Positions 6,546 through 12,488 of a stretch of DNA of 13,301 nucleotides are shown here, one piece after another. Source of the DNA: an uncultured Lachnospiraceae bacterium (GTDB lineage Bacteria > Bacillota > Clostridia > Lachnospirales > Lachnospiraceae); contig CAJTLX010000069.1 of assembly GCA_910577165.1 (NCBI GenBank), positions 1-13,301 of the forward strand, given 5' to 3'. Position 1 is the first letter of the stretch; every line of letters starts with the position of its first letter. A program made the translations under genes and the position numbers. Under the pieces are notes generated by a model. The model was not told where the DNA came from. It did no database searches and was given only the letters and a program-made list of their open reading frames with translations.

Positions 6546-6806
6546 ATGGATATTGATTTATCACAACTTGATCTTGAAGCATTAAAACAGGTGGATGTGA
6601 GGGAAATCGATCTGGATAGTTTGGTGGATATTCGCGAGATAAAGCTCGATCAGAATCTGCCAAGAACACAGCGTATCGCAGAATTTATCCGGCAGGTAAA
6701 GAACCCATATTGTTTCCGTGTAGGGAATGTGGCAGTCAGCGTTGGATTTGCCGAGGATGGTGCAACATTTGAGGAACAGATGGGGTATTATCTGGAAACA
6801 TTGTAA
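6546..6806 (+). CDS. DUF6870-like small protein of recombinase cassettes
   Basis: This 86-aa acidic protein has unknown function. The C-terminal half (KNPYCFRVGNVAVSVGFAEDGATFEEQMGYYL is the region, residues ~51-83) fits the DUF6870 pattern of NPYCF, a short beta segment and a closing amphipathic helix; such proteins are often found beside serine recombinases on clostridial integrative elements, which is family knowledge from memory and not a search. The N-terminal half has an 11-residue internal repeat, VDVREIDLD (16-24) and VDIREIKLD (27-35). The ATG at 6546 is preceded by GAGGAAGAGG and, further up, by TATAAT at 6513-6518. It is 76 bp upstream of the first recombinase with tandem repeats in the gap. 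A role as accessory or regulatory partner of the recombinases is inferred from position only. Confidence 0.75.
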   Translation: MDIDLSQLDLEALKQVDVREIDLDSLVDIREIKLDQNLPRTQRIAEFIRQVKNPYCFRVGNVAVSVGFAEDGATFEEQMGYYLETL

Positions 6807-6815
6807 ATAAGCTAA

Positions 6816-6885
6816 GTATTTATCATTAAGAGCTTATTATAAAGTATTTATTATAGAGAATTTATTGTAGGGAATTTATCATATG
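6816..6885 (+). repeat. Five tandem 14-bp repeats ending on the recombinase 1 start codon
   Basis: Five units of exactly 14 bp run without gaps at 6816, 6830, 6844, 6858 and 6872. The consensus is GWATTTATYATARA; six columns of the core TTATyAT are the same or nearly so in all copies. The last unit ends in the ATG of recombinase 1. The only Shine-Dalgarno-like sequence, AGGG at 6869-6872, is created at the junction of units 4 and 5. This may be a set of protein-binding iterons or a slippage-prone tract that tunes translation. Confidence 0.8.
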
Positions 6886-8535
6886 GAACCAGACAAGAAA
6901 TATAATACTGATTTCTGTCAATATAATAAGGATCCCCATCAATATAGTGAGAATCTTTATCAGTATAATGCAGATCTTTATCTTAGACTATCGCGTGAGG
7001 ATGGCGATGGGGCGGAGAGCGAAAGCATTGCCAACCAGCGGGATTTATTGCTGGCATTTCTCTTTAAGCATCCGGAGATTCATTTGCACAAGGTGAGGGT
7101 GGATGATGGCTATTCGGGTGTGGACTATAACCGTCCGGATTTTCGGCAGATGATGGAATCAGTCAAAAATAAAGAAATTAATTGTATTATTGTAAAAGAT
7201 TTTTCCCGGCTTGGCAGAAATTTTATCGAGACAGGAAAGTATATCGAGAAGATTTTTCCGTTTATGGGGGTTCGCTTTATTTCTATAAACGATGATTATG
7301 ACAGTGTCAGAGCAAGAACTTCCTCAGAAAATTTAATTGTCCCAGTAAAGAATTTGATCAATGATACTTACTGCCGGGATATTTCCATTAAGATCCGCAG
7401 CCATCTTGCGATCAAGCGTGAGAGGGGGGAGTGTATCGCGCCTTTTGCCGTCTATGGCTATAAAAAGGAGGAAAAAAATAAAAATCAGCTTGTGGTGGAC
7501 GAGGAGGCGGCTGCCATTGTGTGTGAGATTTTTAAGCGAAAATTGGATGGTTTTTCCGCGCAGGCAATCGCAAACTGGCTGAATAGGCAGGGGGTTTTAT
7601 CCCCCTTAGAGTATAAGCATTCAAAAGGAAGCCGCTATTTTACGACATTTAAGCAGAAGGACAAGTCGCGCTGGACGGCGGTTGCCGTGTTTCGCATTTT
7701 AAAAAATCCCGCGTATATTGGTACTTTGGTTCAGGGAAAGCGAAGCACACCAAATTATAAAGTTAGAAAATTGTTTGATGTGCCAGAGAAGCAGTGGGTG
7801 AGTGTTCCAAATAGCCATGAGGCAATTGTTAGCAAAGAAATTTTTGAAAGTGTGGAAAAACTTCTTTTGGCAGATACGCGCACTGCGCCAAGCCAAAATT
7901 GCACTTACCCCCTTTCGGGGCTTTTATATTGCGGGGATTGTGGAAGGAGTATGGTGCGGAAAAATAATTCTTATGCTAATAAACCATATATTTATTATAT
8001 CTGTTCCGGATATAAGAATCGGGAAGGATGCAGGATGAGTCACAGCATCCGGGATAGGGCATTGGAAGGTGCGGTGCTTGCCGCATTAAAGGGGTATATT
8101 GCGGCGGTGCTTGATATCGAAGATATACTGAAGCGGATTACAAAACTTCCCTATACTTCCCGCGAGGTGAAAAAGGCAGAAGCAAAGATACAGGCAAAGC
8201 GGCAGGAAATTGAGAGATATCAGCACTATAAAATAAGGTTGCAAGAGGATTATACCGATGGACTATTATCCAGCGAGGATTATATTGCATTTGGAGAGCG
8301 GTATGATATGCGGATTTTGGAGGCGGAGGAAGCCATCCAAAACTTGAATGTAGAGATTGAGCATTTGACAAAAGAAAATACAGGGGAACAGCAGTGGATT
8401 TCCTATTTTAAGAAATATAAAAATATTGACGGATTAACCAGAAAGCTAACGGTTGCACTAATTCAGAGGATTGAAGTTTATGGGGGAAAGAAAATCCATA
8501 TCCAGTTTAAATTTAGGGTGGAATTATTGGGGTAA
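6883..8535 (+). CDS. Large serine recombinase 1
   Basis: This 550-aa site-specific recombinase cuts and joins DNA through a 5'-phosphoserine link. The resolvase domain has nucleophile Ser37 (YLRLSRED), and Arg109/Arg112 in SRLGRN. The Recombinase domain spans about 185-300. A zinc ribbon is formed by Cys350, Cys353, Cys374 and Cys383, and a charged coiled coil about 415-500 follows, as in phage and transposon integrases. The N terminus is unusual: residues 6-33 are four 7-residue repeats with consensus (K/Q)Y(N/S)xDxY that run straight into the first catalytic strand. There is no other in-frame ATG, GTG or TTG before Ser37, so this extension must be translated. All known active-site and zinc residues are present, so it looks functional. 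Recombinase 2 begins 42 bp downstream with a strong AAAGGAGG. Confidence 0.95.
   Translation: MEPDKKYNTDFCQYNKDPHQYSENLYQYNADLYLRLSREDGDGAESESIANQRDLLLAFLFKHPEIHLHKVRVDDGYSGVDYNRPDFRQMMESVKNKEINCIIVKDFSRLGRNFIETGKYIEKIFPFMGVRFISINDDYDSVRARTSSENLIVPVKNLINDTYCRDISIKIRSHLAIKRERGECIAPFAVYGYKKEEKNKNQLVVDEEAAAIVCEIFKRKLDGFSAQAIANWLNRQGVLSPLEYKHSKGSRYFTTFKQKDKSRWTAVAVFRILKNPAYIGTLVQGKRSTPNYKVRKLFDVPEKQWVSVPNSHEAIVSKEIFESVEKLLLADTRTAPSQNCTYPLSGLLYCGDCGRSMVRKNNSYANKPYIYYICSGYKNREGCRMSHSIRDRALEGAVLAALKGYIAAVLDIEDILKRITKLPYTSREVKKAEAKIQAKRQEIERYQHYKIRLQEDYTDGLLSSEDYIAFGERYDMRILEAEEAIQNLNVEIEHLTKENTGEQQWISYFKKYKNIDGLTRKLTVALIQRIEVYGGKKIHIQFKFRVELLG
6898..6981 (+). repeat. Four in-frame 21-bp repeats encoding a heptapeptide array
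   Basis: Four 21-bp units code for heptapeptides such as QYNKDPH and QYNADLY. Conservation is strongest at the tyrosine (second) and the asparagine or aspartate (fifth) positions, and the DNA is repeated too (CARTATARTN at each start). The last unit forms the lead-in to the catalytic strand of the recombinase. Confidence 0.8.
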
Positions 8536-8577
8536 AAACTGCCGTAAAAACGGAGATCCTAAAAGGAGGTTGCTGAT

Positions 8578-9642
8578 ATGGCAAGGATCAGCAGAATACA
8601 AAAAAGAGAATTTTCACAGGGGATGGAAGTGAAAAATAATGCTGCGGAGAAAAACTCGGAAAAAAATTCCATACAAAAAATTTATCATGTAGCTCTCTAT
8701 GTTCGTTTATCAGTTCTTGATGGTGGACACAAAGGCAGTGATACAGCAGAGACACAGGAATTATTACTGCGAAGCTTTATTGAGGGAAAAGCTTGTTTTT
8801 CACTTTTTTCTGTATATGTAGATAATGGGGAAACTGGAGTAAATTTTAAGCGTGATGGATTTGAGCGGATGATGGAAGATGTAAGGGAAGGGCTAGTCGA
8901 TTGCATTATTGTAAAAGATCTGTCGCGCTTTGGAAGGAATTATATTGAAGCGGGGGAGTATTTAGAAAAGATATTTCCATTTCTTGGCGTGCGTTTTATT
9001 GCGGTAAATGATGGGATTGATACGGATAATCCTGCATCATTTGACTATTTGTCCCTGCATTTAAAAAATCTGGTCAATGACGTGTATGCGCGCGATATTT
9101 CAGCAAAAATTGGAACGGTGCTGCATGAAAAACAGGAGCGCGGCGAATTTATTGGGGCATGGGCGGCATATGGCTATCAGCGATCAAGAGAAGATAAGCA
9201 CCGGCTTGTTATCGATGAAAAAACTGCACCTGTGGTAAAGGATATTTTTGCATGGAGGCTTGCGGGATTTAGCTATGGGGATATTGTGCGCAAATTAACA
9301 GAGCAGGGAATCCCCTCACCAAGCAGATATCGCTATATGACGGGGCTTGTTCATCATAAGCGGTTTATGAAGACTCCATGGCGAGTGGAAACAATTAGGT
9401 GGATTGTGGGAAATGAAGTTTATCTGGGACATACGGTACAGGGCAGGAAACGGGAGAGTTTATTTTTGGGAGAAAGGCGAAAATCTCTTCAAAAAAATAA
9501 GTGGATTGTGGTAGAAAACACGCATGAAGCGATTGTTGAACAGTCGATTTTTAATCAAGTACAACAGATCAATCAGACGAAGAGACAGGAAAGAAAAGTC
9601 CGAGTGAAAAGTTTGTTGGAAGAGGAGGAGGAAAATGAATAA
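8578..9642 (+). CDS. Serine recombinase 2, short form without zinc ribbon
   Basis: This 354-aa protein has a complete resolvase catalytic domain: Ser45 in LYVRLSVLDGG and Arg117/Arg120 in LSRFGRN. A Recombinase domain follows at about 190-320, ending near NTHEAIVEQSIFNQVQ. It then stops after a short acidic tail (EEEEENE), just where its two neighbours carry the zinc ribbon and coiled coil. The frame is intact with a strong AAGGAGG site before ATG 8578, so this is a short design and not an obvious frameshift. In the recombinase 1 and 3 proteins the missing parts are the ones known in large serine integrases to bind att sites and to mediate synapsis. It may therefore work as a partner in a mixed complex. 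Residues 1-35 are a basic, low-complexity leader. Its stop overlaps the start of recombinase 3 by 8 bp. Confidence 0.93.
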   Translation: MARISRIQKREFSQGMEVKNNAAEKNSEKNSIQKIYHVALYVRLSVLDGGHKGSDTAETQELLLRSFIEGKACFSLFSVYVDNGETGVNFKRDGFERMMEDVREGLVDCIIVKDLSRFGRNYIEAGEYLEKIFPFLGVRFIAVNDGIDTDNPASFDYLSLHLKNLVNDVYARDISAKIGTVLHEKQERGEFIGAWAAYGYQRSREDKHRLVIDEKTAPVVKDIFAWRLAGFSYGDIVRKLTEQGIPSPSRYRYMTGLVHHKRFMKTPWRVETIRWIVGNEVYLGHTVQGRKRESLFLGERRKSLQKNKWIVVENTHEAIVEQSIFNQVQQINQTKRQERKVRVKSLLEEEEENE

Positions 9643-11200
9643 GTCGGATACTTTGGTAATGTATCTTCGCATTTCGGTGGAAGACAAAAATAAAATTAAG
9701 GAAAAAAAAGAGGAGAGCAATAGCATTACAAATCAGCGAAATTTGTTGAGGGATTACATAGACAAAAATAAGGAACTAACAAAATATTTTGTAACCGAAG
9801 TATGTGATGATGGTTATTCCGGCACGAATCTGGATCGACCGGGGATGAAGCGTTTGCTTGAGATGGCAAAAAAACAGAAAGTTGGCTGTATTATGGTCAA
9901 GGATTTTTCCCGGTTTGGAAGGGATTATTTGATGGTCGGCGATTATATAGACCAGATTTTTCCATTTCTGGAAATCCGTTTTATCTCGGTGACCGACCAT
10001 TATGATAGTGCTGCCTGTAAGGGTATAACCAGCGGAATGGATATGGCATTTCGCAATCTGCTTTATAGTTATTATAGTTGTGATCTGTCACTTAAAGTAA
10101 AAACGGCAATGCGGACAAAGGCGGAGAACGGGGATTTTTTAAGTCCATTTGCTCCACTTGGCTATCAGAAAATGCCGCAGAATAAAAATCAGTTGATGAT
10201 TGAGCCGGAGGGCGCAGCGATTGTGCGAAAGATTTTTGAATTGGCGGGACGCGGGATGGGAGTCAGCTATATTACCCGATGGTTAAATCGGGAACATATT
10301 CCAACACCCTGTCAGATAAAAAATAGGCAGGGGAAGTCCCATCCATGGTGGGAGGGAAAGGGAAAAGAAAGGATATGGGAGGAGAGTGTAGTAAGAGATA
10401 TTTTGCGCGACGAACGGTATCTTGGAAAAAATATTTACGGGAAGAGAGAGCGCGTTAAGGTGGGGGATTACCATGTTCATATGACTTCGCCCAAGGATTG
10501 GATCAGGGTGGAATCCTGCCATGATCCAATTATTTCTAACGAGGAGTTTGCCGCTGCAAGAAGAAGTGTTCAGGAATATATTAAGAGAGGGCGGGGAGTA
10601 CCTGCTGCCCATTTATTTTACGGAAAAATACTGTGCAGGGCTTGCGGGCATTCGTTAAAGTATAAAAAAACATCCAACCCGTATTACTGCTGTATGACAT
10701 GGAAAAATACGGGAGAAAGTCCCTGTATAAAGGGATATTTAAGGGAGAATGATCTGGTAGAGGCTGTGCTTTCTGCAATTCGACTGTATATGAAAATTTT
10801 CTTGGAGGGAGAAATAATACAAAAAAACGAGAGGAGAATATCCGATCTGCAAAGACAATTTGCCAGAGTGCAGGGGGAGAAAAGAAAATTTCAAGAACAG
10901 AAGGCAGTATGGTATGAGCGGTTTGCAGATGGTAAGATCAGCGGGGAAGAATTAAAAAAAAGGCAGGAAATTATTGCGCACAAACAGGACAAGCTGCAAC
11001 AGGAATGTGATACATTACAAAAAGAATTATCATATTTAGAATGCATTGCGGCGGGGAAGGTACAAGAAAAAGGGAAAGATTCTTTGGGTGTGGACAAACT
11101 GACAAGGGGGATGGTGGAAATGCTGATTGATTATATTTATGTGTATCCGAATGGGGCAGTTTATCTTTGGTGGAAGTTTAGGGAAGTTCCCGTCCGTTGA
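9635..11200 (+). CDS. Large serine recombinase 3
   Basis: This 521-aa protein is a large serine recombinase. The nucleophile is Ser14 (YLRISVED), with Arg93/Arg96 in FSRFGRD. The Recombinase domain spans about 165-300. The zinc ribbon uses Cys334, Cys337, Cys352 or Cys353, and Cys364. A coiled coil occupies about 380-475, and a C-terminal beta segment (YIYVYPNGAVYLWWKF) matches the ending of recombinase 1. Translation is coupled to recombinase 2: ATG 9635 lies within its last codons and follows GAGGAGGAGGAAA. Its catalytic core is the most divergent of the three (for example TDHYDSAACKGITSGM), so the three are old paralogs and not a recent triplication. Downstream there is a good Shine-Dalgarno and an ATG but only five codons, as if the next element gene was removed. 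Confidence 0.95.
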   Translation: MNKSDTLVMYLRISVEDKNKIKEKKEESNSITNQRNLLRDYIDKNKELTKYFVTEVCDDGYSGTNLDRPGMKRLLEMAKKQKVGCIMVKDFSRFGRDYLMVGDYIDQIFPFLEIRFISVTDHYDSAACKGITSGMDMAFRNLLYSYYSCDLSLKVKTAMRTKAENGDFLSPFAPLGYQKMPQNKNQLMIEPEGAAIVRKIFELAGRGMGVSYITRWLNREHIPTPCQIKNRQGKSHPWWEGKGKERIWEESVVRDILRDERYLGKNIYGKRERVKVGDYHVHMTSPKDWIRVESCHDPIISNEEFAAARRSVQEYIKRGRGVPAAHLFYGKILCRACGHSLKYKKTSNPYYCCMTWKNTGESPCIKGYLRENDLVEAVLSAIRLYMKIFLEGEIIQKNERRISDLQRQFARVQGEKRKFQEQKAVWYERFADGKISGEELKKRQEIIAHKQDKLQQECDTLQKELSYLECIAAGKVQEKGKDSLGVDKLTRGMVEMLIDYIYVYPNGAVYLWWKFREVPVR

Positions 11201-11470
11201 TTTTTTGGGAGGCAGGGATTACAATGCAAGTCTTAATTTAAGAGATGCAAAAACTTACAAAACAGCATAAGGAAGCATTTGTAAGTATGTACCGATGGCT
11301 TAGTCGGGAAATTACGACTGTGGAGTGTAGAAGAACCTGCAAGTAGACTTATCTTTGGATAGTCAAAAGCATACACGGTGAAACAGTAAGAAATGTTTGT
11401 GAAAACTTTCAATATCTCGATATGGGTATATTTGTCCATATTTTGAGTAGCAGAGATATGATATATTACA
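11201..11470 (+). mobile_element. Scar region with hairpins; possible IS200/IS605-type end
   Basis: Directly after recombinase 3, GGGAGG and ATG at 11224 begin an ORF of five codons. Then come ACTTACAAA/TTTGTAAGT (perfect 9-bp arms at about 11254-11262 and 11278-11286), AGTCG/CGACT around GGAAATTA (about 11302-11319), and a compound hairpin at 11412-11459. A + strand reading of 11287-11343 contains REITTVEC, like the TPVE motif near the end of TnpB proteins, followed by stops. I suspect the degraded 3' end of a TnpB-encoding insertion sequence, with its guide-RNA-like structured end, but this rests on pattern memory and is unproven. Confidence 0.25.
11412..11459. repeat. Compound hairpin before the deacetylase remnant
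   Basis: ATATCTC (11412-11418) pairs with GAGATAT (11453-11459), and ATATGG (11420-11425) pairs with CCATAT (11436-11441), giving two stacked stems with an asymmetric internal loop. A further perfect inverted repeat, GGTCAAA/TTTGACC, is at 11491-11509. Hairpins like these are typical of single-strand-transposing IS ends, but the assignment is uncertain. Confidence 0.45.
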
Positions 11471-11817
11471 TAGGGAAAATTTTAGAAGATGGTCAAACCT
11501 TTTTTGACCGGGGCAAAAATCTTTTAAGTCCTGACTTGACACAAAGATTTTATGACTGGAATGTTAGCGCGGAGGATATGGTCGGCAAGCCGACGCGCTA
11601 TTCCATTCGCACCAATATTTTTAAGGATGTATTCCGCTATGATGATCCGGTGATCCTTATGCATGATTCGGCGGCAAACGCGCTGACGGTTTCCATGTTA
11701 AAGGATATTATTGACGAGATCCGAAAGGGCGGATATACCTTTGATACGCTAGATCATAGGGAACGCTGTCAGTTTTAGCTTGACGATATGCAGCGGGACT
11801 GGTATGATATAGGATAA
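11422..11817 (+). pseudogene. Polysaccharide deacetylase remnant (N-terminus lost, stop near end)
   Basis: The recognisable part begins near 11515 (LLSPDLTQRFYDWNVSAED) and continues through RYDDPVILMHDSAAN to IIDEIRKGGYTFDTLD. This is the C-terminal third of a NodB-type polysaccharide deacetylase, including the late LMHDS motif with its conserved histidine. Such enzymes remove acetyl groups from peptidoglycan or chitin-like sugars at the cell surface. The metal-binding aspartate and histidines, the RPPGG-like region and any signal anchor are absent. Residues before about 11515 do not look like this family and overlap hairpin sequences. A TAG stands at 11776-11778, but the same frame then reads LDDMQRDWYDIG to TAA at 11815-11817, so the stop is probably a mutation within the original C terminus. 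It is almost surely not functional. The lost N-terminal part was likely removed by insertion and deletion. Confidence 0.75.
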
Positions 11818-11863
11818 GCAATATAAAACCAAATTCTTTGTAGAGAAAGGCGGATTATTGATT

Positions 11864-12463
11864 ATGGAAGAACTGCAGGAAACGATTGCGGAAAAAAAGA
11901 AAAAGAACAGACAAAAATTAGGGGGAGAAGCTGTTGCTGGTGTGCGCGCGGTTTTTTACATGGAAAATAAGAAAACCCTCACTGGATGTATTTCTCTGCC
12001 TGTGGAGGAATCGCTAAATTCGGAAGAAATTGTAAAAAATTACCAAAAACAGTTGAGTAATATCAAATTAGGAAAAGATTCCACTCTTGTGCATCATGCC
12101 TTTATTGCCTGCTTTGGCAATTTATGTGTGGATATGCAAAAGTGCGTTGGGTTTGAGGTAATATTTTTTCAAAAGGATTATGCGGGGGTTTTGAAACCAG
12201 TTTCTCCCGCGATAAATTCTCTTTCCGATCCGGTGATTAAAGAGGATACACCAAAGGCGGAAGAAAAATATGTACCAGACACAGCAAAAAAAGAAGATAA
12301 GGCGGCAAAGGTTTCCTTTACTGAAAGCAGGAAAGGCAGTTTTGTATCCATCCCGGATGGGGAAATTGGGCATACCGCCGAGGGGAAAAAGAAGCTGAAT
12401 GAGGAGCTGCGCACAAAGGCCTATCGTCTTAGAGCGCTTGGAATTGTCGGAAAAGATGAGTGA
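11864..12463 (+). CDS. Hypothetical protein upstream of argF
   Basis: I do not recognise this 199-aa protein. The first ~20 residues are highly charged (EKKKKNRQK). Residues ~22-110 look like a compact alpha/beta domain with beta-like segments (AGVRAVFYM, LVHHAFIACFG, GFEVIFF) and three cysteines. Residues ~115-165 are a low-complexity, lysine/glutamate/proline-rich linker, and the last ~30 residues are a basic helix (KKKLNEELRTKAYRLRALGI). There is no signal peptide or membrane segment. I chose ATG 11864, 10 bases after an AAAGGCGG stretch; TTG 11858 is an alternative. It ends 25 bp before the argF start with no terminator between, so co-transcription with argF is likely, and a cytoplasmic role is inferred. 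The deacetylase remnant ends 46 bp upstream. Confidence 0.8.
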   Translation: MEELQETIAEKKKKNRQKLGGEAVAGVRAVFYMENKKTLTGCISLPVEESLNSEEIVKNYQKQLSNIKLGKDSTLVHHAFIACFGNLCVDMQKCVGFEVIFFQKDYAGVLKPVSPAINSLSDPVIKEDTPKAEEKYVPDTAKKEDKAAKVSFTESRKGSFVSIPDGEIGHTAEGKKKLNEELRTKAYRLRALGIVGKDE

Positions 12464-12488
12464 TAAAGAAGATAAAAGGAGGCAGGAT

